64,000 nucleotides of DNA, taken from Xylophilus sp. GW821-FHT01B05 (lineage in GTDB: Bacteria > Pseudomonadota > Gammaproteobacteria > Burkholderiales > Burkholderiaceae_C). The stretch is taken from positions 3,906,001 to 3,970,000 of the forward strand of contig CP152408.1 in NCBI GenBank assembly GCA_038961845.1, written 5' to 3'. The notes under the pieces were generated by a model. It saw nothing but the letters and a program-made list of their open reading frames with translations, was not told the origin of the DNA and ran no database searches. The first letter of the stretch is position 1; every line of letters begins with the position of its first letter. Below, piece after piece: positions 7,043-14,936 of the stretch. The translations under genes and the position numbers were made by a program.

Positions 7043-9229
7043 ATGTCGGGGAAACAGCCGGTCGAGGTTCTGCTTCGCCCAGCGGTGGAGCTATATACCG
7101 TCGCGGCGTGTGCAGGCGCCGCGTTTCTGTCCCTGGTGGCCCCGTGGTCGCTCGCGCTGAGCCCCGCCATGGGCGTCGGCAGCGCGCTGGCCTTCGGTGG
7201 CTACGGTGTGATCCGCTACCGTGATGCCCGCGTCATCCTGCGCTACCGGCTCAACATCCGCAGGTTGCCTCGGTACGTGATGACCAGCAAGGACGTGCCG
7301 GTCAGCCAGCAGCGGCTGTTCGTGGGGCGCGGGTTCCTGTGGGAACAGAAGCACACCCATAGGCTCATGCAGACGTACCGGCCGGAGTTTCGGCGCTACG
7401 TCGAGCCGACGCCGGCCTATCGGCTGGCCCGGCGTCTGGAGGAACGGCTGGAGTTCGCGCCGTTCCCGCTGTCCCGGCTGTCGAAACTCACCGGCTGGGA
7501 CGTGCCTTGCAACCCGGTGCGGCCGCTGCCGCCCGTGGGCGGCCTGCCGCGCCTGCACGGCATCGAACCCGAGGAGGTGGACGTCAGCCTGCCGCTGGGC
7601 GAGCGTGTCGGGCACTCGCTGGTACTGGGCACCACGCGCGTGGGCAAGACCCGGTTGGCTGAGTTGTTCGTGACGCAGGACATCCGGCGCAAGAACGCCG
7701 CAGGCGAGCATGAGGTCGTGATCGTCATCGACCCTAAAGGAGATGCCGATCTCCTGAAGCGGATGTATGTCGAGGCCAAGCGGGCGGGCCGCGAAGGCGA
7801 GTTCTATGTCTTCCATTTGGGCTGGCCGGACATTTCCGCGCGCTACAACGCCGTAGGCCGCTTCGGTCGCATCTCGGAAGTCGCCACCCGCATCGCGGGC
7901 CAGCTCTCCGGCGAAGGCAACAGCGCAGCCTTCAGGGAGTTCGCGTGGCGTTTCGTCAACATCATCGCCCGCGCCCTGGTGGAACTGGGTCAGCGCCCGG
8001 ACTACATGCTGATCCAGCGGCACGTCATCAACATCGACGCGCTGTTCATCGAGTACGCCCAGCACTACTTCGCCAAGACCGAGCCCAAGGCCTGGGAGGT
8101 GATCGTTCAGATCGAGGCCAAGCTCAACGAGAAGAACATTCCGCGCAACATGATCGGGCGAGAGAAGCGCGTCGTCGCGCTGGAGCAGTACCTCTCCCAG
8201 GCCCGCAACTACGACCCGGTGCTGGACGGCCTGCGCTCTGCCGTCCGCTACGACAAGACGTACTTCGACAAGATCGTCGCCAGCCTGCTGCCGCTGCTGG
8301 AGAAGCTCACCAGCGGGAAGATTTCCCAGCTTCTGGCCCCGAACTATTCCGACCTGGCCGACCCGCGCCCGATCTTCGATTGGATGCAGGTCATCCGAAA
8401 GCGCGCCGTCGTCTATGTGGGCCTGGACGCGCTGTCCGACGCCGAGGTCGCCGCAGCGGTCGGCAATTCCATGTTCTCTGACCTGGTTTCGGTCGCAGGC
8501 CACATCTACAAGCACGGGATTGACGATGGCTTGCCGGGCGCTTCAGCCGGTGCGCGCGTGCCGATCAATGTCCACGCCGACGAGTTCAACGAATTGATGG
8601 GCGACGAGTTCATTCCGCTGATCAACAAAGGTGGTGGCGCCGGGCTGCAAGTCACCGCGTACACGCAGACCCTCTCGGACATCGAGGCCCGTATCGGCAA
8701 TCGCGCGAAGGCCGGTCAGGTGATCGGCAACTTCAACAACCTCTTCATGCTGCGCGTGCGCGAGACGGCCACCGCCGAACTGCTGACCCGGCAACTGCCG
8801 AAAGTCGAGGTCTATACCACCACCATCGTCTCCGGCGCGACCGACAGCTCGGACATCCGCGGGGCGACGGATTTCACCAGCAACACGCAGGACCGCATCA
8901 GCATGTCCAGCGTGCCGATGATCGAGCCGTCGCACGTCGTCGCCTTACCCAAAGGGCAGTGTTTCGCACTGTTGCAGGGCGGCCAGCTCTGGAAGGTTCG
9001 CATGCCGCTGCCGGCAACGGACCCCGATGAGGTCATGCCGCAGGATCTGCAACAACTGGCGGGCTACATGCGCCAGAGCTACAGCGAGGCCACGCAGTGG
9101 TGGGAGTTCACCAGTTCCCCGGCGTTACAGGACGGGGCCTTGCCCGACGACCTGCTGGATGATGCCGCTGCGGCCGAACCTGGCCCGGTGGCCACCGACG
9201 ACAGCGCCGGCAATGAGGCCTCGCAATGA
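7043..9229 (+). CDS. traD: Conjugative coupling factor TraD (type IV coupling protein)
   Basis: This 728-residue VirD4/TraD-type ATPase brings the relaxase-DNA complex to the secretion channel at the inner membrane. Two N-terminal membrane segments lie at about residues 15-60. Walker A GTTRVGKT is at about 196-203 and Walker B VIVIDPKGD follows at about 228-236. A second conserved acidic motif, HADEFNEL, is near 511-518. Length and motifs fit the SXT/TOL TraD subfamily. The C-terminus is acidic, common in coupling proteins where it contacts substrates. It overlaps the downstream PFL_4697 gene by 4 bases. Confidence is high. Confidence 0.95.
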   Translation: MSGKQPVEVLLRPAVELYTVAACAGAAFLSLVAPWSLALSPAMGVGSALAFGGYGVIRYRDARVILRYRLNIRRLPRYVMTSKDVPVSQQRLFVGRGFLWEQKHTHRLMQTYRPEFRRYVEPTPAYRLARRLEERLEFAPFPLSRLSKLTGWDVPCNPVRPLPPVGGLPRLHGIEPEEVDVSLPLGERVGHSLVLGTTRVGKTRLAELFVTQDIRRKNAAGEHEVVIVIDPKGDADLLKRMYVEAKRAGREGEFYVFHLGWPDISARYNAVGRFGRISEVATRIAGQLSGEGNSAAFREFAWRFVNIIARALVELGQRPDYMLIQRHVINIDALFIEYAQHYFAKTEPKAWEVIVQIEAKLNEKNIPRNMIGREKRVVALEQYLSQARNYDPVLDGLRSAVRYDKTYFDKIVASLLPLLEKLTSGKISQLLAPNYSDLADPRPIFDWMQVIRKRAVVYVGLDALSDAEVAAAVGNSMFSDLVSVAGHIYKHGIDDGLPGASAGARVPINVHADEFNELMGDEFIPLINKGGGAGLQVTAYTQTLSDIEARIGNRAKAGQVIGNFNNLFMLRVRETATAELLTRQLPKVEVYTTTIVSGATDSSDIRGATDFTSNTQDRISMSSVPMIEPSHVVALPKGQCFALLQGGQLWKVRMPLPATDPDEVMPQDLQQLAGYMRQSYSEATQWWEFTSSPALQDGALPDDLLDDAAAAEPGPVATDDSAGNEASQ

Positions 9230-9975
9230 AGGATGCCGCCTCGACCGCGCAGCGGGAGCAGAACCAGCGCCAAGGCCTGATCGTCGGCCCCATCACCTTG
9301 CCGTTCCGGCTGCTCGGAGTGCTGATCGGCTCGCTGCTGTTCTCCATCGTCGTGGAATGCGTCGGAATGCACCTGTTCTGGAAGGACCAGGGCTGGCGTC
9401 ACTCCCAGCAGATGTTGCAGTACGAGCTGGGGCACCTGTCCAACCACTTCACGCGCAGCGTGGTCGTGCAGGAGCCAGGGCGCACGGCGCATGAGCTGGT
9501 GGATACCGGTTACGAATGGGTATTCGTGCGCTCAGGACTGCTGGAACGCATGAGCCAGACCGCCGAGCGTGCCCGCGTGCCCAGCCACGAACAGACCCAC
9601 AACTTCCGCTACTACATCAGCCAGGTCTATGTCTGGACCGAGAGCTACCTGATCGCCGCGGCCTTCACGACGCTCACTTTCCTCGTGCGCCTGCTGGTCC
9701 TGGTGCTCACGCTGCCGCTGATCTTCACCGCGGCATTCGTCGGCCTGATCGACGGCCTGGTACGGCGTGACGTGCGCCGGTTCGGGGCGGGCCGGGAGTC
9801 CGGTTTCATCTACCACCGCGCGAAGGCGAGCCTGATGCCGCTGGCCGTGTTGCCGTGGGTCACGTACCTGGCCTTGCCGATCTCGGTGCATCCACTGCTG
9901 ATTTTGCTGCCGAGCGCCGCCTTGCTGGGACTGGCCGTGAGCCTGACGGCGGGCAGCTTCAAGAAGTACCTCTAG
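9226..9975 (+). CDS. ICE inner-membrane protein of the PFL_4697 family (TIGR03747)
   Basis: This 249-residue integral membrane protein has hydrophobic segments at about residues 20-42, 140-165 and 200-240, with a large hydrophilic loop between the first two. The pattern and its place directly after traD match TIGR03747. ATGA coupling with traD supports co-expression. It may assist the coupling protein, but no activity has been shown for the family. A 98-base gap with a fresh ATTGTTTG element follows, so this is probably the last gene of the pilL-traD operon. Confidence 0.88.
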   Translation: MKDAASTAQREQNQRQGLIVGPITLPFRLLGVLIGSLLFSIVVECVGMHLFWKDQGWRHSQQMLQYELGHLSNHFTRSVVVQEPGRTAHELVDTGYEWVFVRSGLLERMSQTAERARVPSHEQTHNFRYYISQVYVWTESYLIAAAFTTLTFLVRLLVLVLTLPLIFTAAFVGLIDGLVRRDVRRFGAGRESGFIYHRAKASLMPLAVLPWVTYLALPISVHPLLILLPSAALLGLAVSLTAGSFKKYL

Positions 9976-10004
9976 GCCATCAATCCGGTCATCCGCGGGT
10001 TCCT

Positions 10005-10012
10005 ATTGTTTG
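10005..10012 (+). promoter_or_regulatory. ATTGTTTG element upstream of the RAQPRD operon
   Basis: The octamer lies 61 bases before the ATG at 10074, in one of the few intergenic gaps of the transfer cluster. GCCCTGATC follows at about 10024. A similar GCCCTGATC is also found downstream of the 19382 copy. It is read as a shared promoter or activator site, by inference from recurrence at operon heads. Confidence 0.5.
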
Positions 10013-10073
10013 CGGCCTGAAACAGCCCTGATCTCCACGATCAACCCATTGCTGATCACACAGGAATGGCGCG

Positions 10074-10457
10074 ATGTTGGCTCCGATCTGGCAGCGCGCC
10101 GCGCATCGCGGCGTGCCCATTTTTCTCGTGACGGCCCTCCTGCTGGGCCAGTCCCCGATGGCGTTGGCCGAGTCCTCCGCACAGCGCCAGGAGCTGGTCG
10201 CCGCGCTGCGTCAACTCGACGCGCTGGAGCGCACCGTCACCGACAGCGCCGCGCATGCCCCCATCCAGCCGGGCGAGCGCTACCACTTCGATTACCCGCG
10301 GCTGCTGGCTGACCTGGCGCGCGTGCGCGCCGGCATCCAGGCCCACCTCACACCGTCGCGTGCCCAGCCGCGCGACCCCGCCGAACTGGCCGGCGACTAC
10401 CGCACCGAGCGGCCCGCCTCGCCATCGCCGACGACGACTGCGGAGGGCAAGCCATGA
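10074..10457 (+). CDS. RAQPRD-family ICE protein (TIGR01690)
   Basis: This 127-residue exported protein has a signal peptide ending near ALAES (about residue 33), then a helical domain. The diagnostic SRAQPRDP motif lies near residues 96-103, which names the family. It is the first gene after an intergenic region carrying the ATTGTTTG element and probably starts the second structural operon. It overlaps the next gene by 4 bases. The function is unknown. The consistent place ahead of the pilin-like and VirB8-like genes suggests a periplasmic assembly factor. Confidence 0.9.
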   Translation: MLAPIWQRAAHRGVPIFLVTALLLGQSPMALAESSAQRQELVAALRQLDALERTVTDSAAHAPIQPGERYHFDYPRLLADLARVRAGIQAHLTPSRAQPRDPAELAGDYRTERPASPSPTTTAEGKP

Positions 10458-10687
10458 ACGGCGCCCAGGTCTCGGCATTTCAAGCCAACAGCGGCATCGC
10501 GCCTTCGGCGATGGCGACCGTCCTGGTCGGCGTCGTGTTCGCGGTCCTGCTCGTTTGGGGCGTCTGGGCCATCCGAACGGCCTACGTAGGGTGGTCCGAG
10601 AGCCGCCTCAACCAGCGCCAGTTCCTCGGCGTCTGCATCCGCTTCGTCGCGATGTACCTCGTCCTGAGTTTCTTCCTCCTCTCCTGA
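10454..10687 (+). CDS. Small ICE membrane protein, PFL_4701 family (TIGR03758)
   Basis: This 77-residue protein has two hydrophobic segments (about residues 17-38 and 56-76) and a short polar loop, the size and topology of the PFL_4701/DUF3262 family. It sits between the RAQPRD and PFL_4702 genes, coupled to the former by an ATGA overlap. Small two-helix proteins next to VirB2/TraA-like genes are often pilin-related, but no role is proven here. Confidence 0.85.
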   Translation: MNGAQVSAFQANSGIAPSAMATVLVGVVFAVLLVWGVWAIRTAYVGWSESRLNQRQFLGVCIRFVAMYLVLSFFLLS

Positions 10688-10703
10688 CCTGAAAGGCCTG
10701 ACC

Positions 10704-11063
10704 ATGCAAAACCGCATCCTCACGTCCCGTTTTTCCCAGCGTGCCGCCGTGGCCCTGGGCGCCGCCGCGCTGCCCGCGCTGTCGTTCGCGCAGGGGCTGC
10801 CGCAACTGGAGAACCCGACCCGCGGCACCGGCAACGGCATCATGGAAACGATCCGCAACTACGGCTACGACATCATCATGCTCGTGGCCCTGCTGGTCGT
10901 GGCGTCGATGTTTATCGGCGTCTGCTACCACGCCTACGGCACCTACGCGGAAATCCACACCGGCCGCAAAACGTGGGGCCAGTTCGGCCTCACGGTCGCC
11001 ATCGGCGCGGTGCTGCTCGTGATCGGCATCTGGCTGCTCACCGAAGCCACCGGCATCCTGTAA
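10704..11063 (+). CDS. ICE membrane protein PFL_4702 family (TIGR03745), pilin-like
   Basis: This 119-residue protein has a long signal peptide ending near SFAQG (about residue 31) and two membrane helices (about 52-75 and 93-115) separated by a polar loop. The family (DUF2976) resembles VirB2/TraA pilins in size and topology, so it may be the conjugative pilin subunit or a channel component. That is inference from shape. GAAAGG lies before the ATG. It is followed 12 bases later by the TIGR03750 gene. Confidence 0.87.
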   Translation: MQNRILTSRFSQRAAVALGAAALPALSFAQGLPQLENPTRGTGNGIMETIRNYGYDIIMLVALLVVASMFIGVCYHAYGTYAEIHTGRKTWGQFGLTVAIGAVLLVIGIWLLTEATGIL

Positions 11064-11075
11064 GGCGAGGCCGGT

Positions 11076-11486
11076 ATGTCCGAGCAGCAGCACGTCCGTG
11101 CGGACGGGACGGTCACGTTCCTTCCGCACCGGCTCAACCGCCATCCCGTAGTCGTGCGCGGCCTCACCGCCGACGAGCTGTGGATCTGCTGCGGCCTGTC
11201 CGGCGCCGCCGGCCTGCTGGTCGGTGCGCCGCTGTCCTGGGTGTTCCGCACGATCGCGCTGGCGCCCACGTTCGTCGTGCTGGGCGTGGCCTTCGGCGTG
11301 TTCATCGGGGGCGGCATCCTGCGTCGGCTCAAGCGTGGGCGTCCCGACACCTGGCTGTACCGGCAACTCCAGTGGCGCATCGCCACGCGCTACCCGCTGG
11401 TGGCAGGCTGGGTGGGCGGCCACGTGCTGATTTCACGTTCCGGCTTCTGGACCACCCGACGGTCTGCCGCAAGGGGGGCACAATGA
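11076..11486 (+). CDS. ICE protein TIGR03750 family (DUF3487), VirB3/TraL-like
   Basis: This 136-residue protein begins with a hydrophilic stretch containing FLPHRLNRHPVVVRGLTADE (about residues 11-30), characteristic of the family. Two membrane helices follow at about 35-80. Small two-helix inner-membrane proteins of this kind next to pilin genes resemble VirB3/TraL, which anchor the ATPase of the channel. The stop overlaps the next start by 4 bases. The family call is strong. The VirB3-like role is inferred. Confidence 0.87.
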   Translation: MSEQQHVRADGTVTFLPHRLNRHPVVVRGLTADELWICCGLSGAAGLLVGAPLSWVFRTIALAPTFVVLGVAFGVFIGGGILRRLKRGRPDTWLYRQLQWRIATRYPLVAGWVGGHVLISRSGFWTTRRSAARGAQ

Positions 11487-12175
11487 GCCGCTTCAAGAAC
11501 GAGATCACCCATCTGCAGGCGCACATCAAGACGCTTCGCCTGGGTGCTGGCGCGCTGGTCATCGTCGCCTTGGTCATGGGCGGCGGCTGGTGGAGCGCGC
11601 CGCGCGACCTGACCATCCACGTCCCGCCCGACCTTCGCTCCGGCAGCACTCGCCCCTGGTGGGACGTGCCACCCGAATCGGTCTATGCGTTCACCTTCTA
11701 CGTCTTTCAGACGTTGAACCGCTGGCCGACAAATGGCGAAGAGGACTACGCGCGCAACCTCCACACGCTCTCGCCTTACCTCACCCCGTCGTGCCAAGCC
11801 TTCCTGCGCGCGGACTACGACTATCGCCGCTCCACGGGCGAGCTGCGCCAACGCGTGCGCGGCATCTACGAAATCCCCGGCCGCGGCTATGGCGACGACC
11901 CCACGGCGCGCGTGCGCGTGGTTTCCGACCGCGACTGGGTGGTGACGCTGGACATCACCGCCGACGAGTACTACGGCGCCGAGCAGGTCAAGCGGGCCTT
12001 GGTGCGCTACCCCGTGAAAGTCACGCGGGTGGACGTCGATCCCGCACGCAACCCGTTCGGTCTGGCGCTTGACTGCTATGACGGTGCCCCCCAGCGCATC
12101 AGCACCCCGGAGCCGACGCGCCCGGCGCCTGGCGGCCTGTCTCCCCAAGCGCCCCAAGGAGGAAACACCCCATGA
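11483..12175 (+). CDS. ICE protein PFL_4703 family (TIGR03746, DUF2895), VirB8-like
   Basis: This 230-residue protein has a short cytoplasmic tail, one membrane helix (about residues 18-38) and a periplasmic domain of about 170 residues, the VirB8/TraE layout. Motifs such as PPESVYAFTFYVFQTLNRWP and the C-terminal basic-hydrophobic strands match the family. It starts at the ATGA overlap with the preceding gene. It ends with a Pro-rich tail overlapping the start of the PFL_4704 gene. It probably forms part of the inner-membrane assembly platform. Confidence 0.88.
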   Translation: MSRFKNEITHLQAHIKTLRLGAGALVIVALVMGGGWWSAPRDLTIHVPPDLRSGSTRPWWDVPPESVYAFTFYVFQTLNRWPTNGEEDYARNLHTLSPYLTPSCQAFLRADYDYRRSTGELRQRVRGIYEIPGRGYGDDPTARVRVVSDRDWVVTLDITADEYYGAEQVKRALVRYPVKVTRVDVDPARNPFGLALDCYDGAPQRISTPEPTRPAPGGLSPQAPQGGNTP

Positions 12176-13086
12176 AGCACCCTGTACTCACACTGCTGGG
12201 GCTGCTGGCCGTCGCCGTGGCCCCCGCTCAGGCGGTGGAAATCCTGCGCTGGGAACGCATGCCGCTGGCGGTGCCGCTGAAGGTCGGCCAGGAGCGCATC
12301 GTGTTCATCGACCGGAACGTCCGCGTGGGCGTGCCCGCAGGCGTGGGTGAACGCCTGCGTGTCCAAAGCGCGGGCGGTGCGGTGTACCTGCGCGCCAGCG
12401 AGCCGATCGAGCCGACGCGGTTGCAATTGCAGGACGCCGACACGGGCGCGCTGATCCTGCTGGACATCGCGGCCGAACCGCCCAAGGACGGCGAAGCCGA
12501 GCTGGAGTCGGTGCGCATCGTCGAGGGCAGCAGCACCCCGGCGCGCTACGGCGATCAGGCAGGCGGTGCCGATGAGGCCCCCGCGCGCGCGCAGGACCAA
12601 GCAAGTACGCGGGCAACCCGGCGCGAAACCCCCGTGCCGGTCGTCCTGACGCGCTTCGCCGCGCAGAACCTCTATGCGCCGCTGCGCACCGTGGAGCCGC
12701 TGCCGGGTGTCATGCGGGTCAACCTGCGCCGTGACCTCGACCTCGGCACGCTGATGCCGACGCTGCCGGTGCGCGCGGTCGCGCTCGCGTCGTGGCGTCT
12801 GGAAGACCAGTGGGTCACTGCCGTGCGCTTGACCAACACCGGCGCGGGCTGGATCACGCTCGACCCGCGCGGGCTGCAAGGCGACTTCCTCACCGCCACC
12901 TTCCAGCACGAAGCACTCGGCCCGCGCGGGACGCCAGAGGACACGACCGTCCTGTACCTGGTGACGCGGGGGCACGGCCTCGCGCAATCGCTGCTGCCGG
13001 CGATCCACCGCTTCGACCCGGCTGCGCACCTGCCACAGCCGGAAGCTGAAGCCGGCGACGGCAAGGAGGCCCGCCATGCGCAGTAA
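12172..13086 (+). CDS. ICE protein PFL_4704 family (TIGR03749), TraK/VirB9-like
   Basis: This 304-residue secreted protein has a signal peptide (cleavage near AQAVEI, about residue 22). It is beta-rich throughout, with EILRWERMPLAVPLKVGQER at the mature N-terminus, typical of DUF3438/TIGR03749. The arrangement 4703-4704-4705 corresponds to VirB8-VirB9-VirB10, so it is likely the TraK/VirB9-like core-complex protein that bridges to the outer membrane. AAGGAGG precedes the ATG by 8 bases. It overlaps the next gene by 11 bases. Confidence 0.88.
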   Translation: MKHPVLTLLGLLAVAVAPAQAVEILRWERMPLAVPLKVGQERIVFIDRNVRVGVPAGVGERLRVQSAGGAVYLRASEPIEPTRLQLQDADTGALILLDIAAEPPKDGEAELESVRIVEGSSTPARYGDQAGGADEAPARAQDQASTRATRRETPVPVVLTRFAAQNLYAPLRTVEPLPGVMRVNLRRDLDLGTLMPTLPVRAVALASWRLEDQWVTAVRLTNTGAGWITLDPRGLQGDFLTATFQHEALGPRGTPEDTTVLYLVTRGHGLAQSLLPAIHRFDPAAHLPQPEAEAGDGKEARHAQ

Positions 13087-14506
13087 CGGCTTGCTCAAGT
13101 GGCTGATGATCCCAGTCGCCTTGCTGGTGCTGTTCGTCGCCATCCGGTTGTTTTCGGGTGGAAGCACGTCGGCACCGCCGACCGCAGAGTCCAGCTCCAA
13201 GCTCACGCCCGAAGAAATGAAGGCGCTGGGCATCGAAGGCGATACCCCGCGCGACACCGTTGCAACCTTGGTAGCGCAGGTGAAGCAGTTGCGCACCGAG
13301 CTTCAGACCGCGCTGACCGACAACAAGTCGCAGCGCGAAGAGAACCAGCGGCTGCGCCAGCGCGAAAACTCCATCGATCAACGCATCAACTCAGCCCTCG
13401 AATCCGAGCGCTCCAACCTGCGCCGCGACCAGGAACAAGCTGCCAGTGCGCGCCAGCAGACCGAAGGGCTGCTCGCCGACCTGCAGCGGCGTCTGGATAG
13501 CATCGGTGGGCGCGGCGGCGGCCATGCCGATCTGCCCGTGGGCCTGGGCCTGCGCGATGGCGACGAGGCCGGCATGGAAGGCGGCATGCGCTGGGTCGAG
13601 CCGGACGACGCGAAGAAGGCCGAGGCACGCAACGGCAGTCGTGGCACGGGCAGTGGCATGAGCTTCCCGACGAGCTTCGGCCCAGCGCAAAGCACGCTGG
13701 AAACGACCGCGGAAAACGTGGCGAACGCCGGCGCCCGCGCTGCGGGGGTCAAGACCGCGAAGCCTGTCTATACGGTGCCGACCAATTCGACGCTCATGGG
13801 CTCTGTGGCGATGACGGCGCTGATTGGGCGCGTTCCGATCGACGGGACGGTCAACGATCCGTACCCCTTCAAGGTGCTGGTCGGTCCCGACAACCTCACG
13901 GCAAACGGCATTGACATTCCCGACGTGGCCGGCGCCGTGTTTTCCGGCACTGCCTCGGGCGACTGGACACTCTCGTGCGTGCGCGGTCAGGTGCGCAGCA
14001 TCACCTTCGTCTTCCACGATGGCACGGTTCGCACCATCCCCGAGGACCGCGAGGGCAACCAGCAGAACAACCAGCAGCAGAACTCTCAAAGTGGGGGCCT
14101 GGGCTGGATCAGCGACCCCTACGGCATTCCGTGCGTCAGCGGTGAGCGGCGCAGCAACGCCCAGCAATACCTCGGCTCGCAGGCCCTGATCACGGCGGCC
14201 GGTGCCGGCGTGGCCTCGCTCATCGAAAGCGACAGCGGCCGCATGTCTTATGTCGGCTCGGACGGCTCCATCGGCACCGTGGGCATCACCGGCCAGGAAG
14301 CGGTCGGCCAGATTCTCGCGGGCGGCGTCCGGGACATGTCGGCCTGGGTCAACAAGCTCTATGGCCAGGCCTTCGCCGCCGTCTATGTGCAGCCCGGTGC
14401 CAAGGTCGCCGTCCACCTCGAAAAACCGCTCGCCATCGACTTCGATCCCGAAGGCCGCAAGGTCGATCACCGCGCAGGAGAAAGCCATGCCCTCGAACTT
14501 GAATGA
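13076..14506 (+). CDS. ICE protein PFL_4705 family (TIGR03752), VirB10/TraB-like
   Basis: This 476-residue protein has one N-terminal membrane helix (about residues 8-24) and a long coiled coil (about 60-140, rich in Q, R and E). A Gly/Asn-rich linker leads to the conserved C-terminal TraB/VirB10-like beta domain containing VPTNSTLMGSVAMTALIGRVP (about 238-258). It should span the periplasm and link the inner and outer membrane parts of the channel. Its gene overlaps both neighbours. A Gln/Asn-rich stretch lies near residue 330. Confidence 0.9.
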   Translation: MRSNGLLKWLMIPVALLVLFVAIRLFSGGSTSAPPTAESSSKLTPEEMKALGIEGDTPRDTVATLVAQVKQLRTELQTALTDNKSQREENQRLRQRENSIDQRINSALESERSNLRRDQEQAASARQQTEGLLADLQRRLDSIGGRGGGHADLPVGLGLRDGDEAGMEGGMRWVEPDDAKKAEARNGSRGTGSGMSFPTSFGPAQSTLETTAENVANAGARAAGVKTAKPVYTVPTNSTLMGSVAMTALIGRVPIDGTVNDPYPFKVLVGPDNLTANGIDIPDVAGAVFSGTASGDWTLSCVRGQVRSITFVFHDGTVRTIPEDREGNQQNNQQQNSQSGGLGWISDPYGIPCVSGERRSNAQQYLGSQALITAAGAGVASLIESDSGRMSYVGSDGSIGTVGITGQEAVGQILAGGVRDMSAWVNKLYGQAFAAVYVQPGAKVAVHLEKPLAIDFDPEGRKVDHRAGESHALELE

Positions 14507-14936
14507 CCTGGCCCGTGGCCTGGCGCTGGCCCTCACTGTCGCGGTGCTCGCCGGCTGCGCCACCAGCAAGGAAGAGCTGCTGCCCCACGGCGACAACACG
14601 ATGATGGACGTCTGGCAGCAGAACGCCGGGGACGGCGGCGGGGGCACCGGCCAGGTCGCACGCCGGCAGTTGCTCGATGCCCGCCAGAGCCTGCGCCGGC
14701 CGATGACCGACGCCGACGTGCAGGCCGCGCCCGCCGAGCAGATGCGCTACACGCGCACCGCGCAGAGCGAGGTCTATCGCCAGTTCCAGCGTCTGCCCAA
14801 TCCCGACCTGGTGATGTACGTGTACCCGCACCTGGCGGGCACCGACCCCGTGCCCGTGCCGGGCTACACGACGGTCTTCCCCTTGTACCAGCGCGTGCAG
14901 TACGCCATGCCGGGCGAGCGCGTGGAGGACTACTGA
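14487..14936 (+). CDS. Conjugative transfer region lipoprotein, TIGR03751 family (TraV/VirB7-like)
   Basis: This 149-residue protein has a signal sequence ending in the lipobox LAGC (Cys about residue 23), so it is predicted to be an outer-membrane lipoprotein like VirB7/TraV. The family motif is YVYPHLAGTDPVPVPGYTTV near residues 112-131. It starts within the last 20 bases of the VirB10-like gene and shares one base with traC (TGATG), so translation is coupled on both sides. Confidence 0.9.
   Translation: MPSNLNDLARGLALALTVAVLAGCATSKEELLPHGDNTMMDVWQQNAGDGGGGTGQVARRQLLDARQSLRRPMTDADVQAAPAEQMRYTRTAQSEVYRQFQRLPNPDLVMYVYPHLAGTDPVPVPGYTTVFPLYQRVQYAMPGERVEDY

Noticed and set aside
7091..8515. A 474-codon open frame antisense to traD
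   Set aside because: The plus strand encodes a complete coupling protein with Walker motifs. The antisense product has no motif and reflects codon bias.
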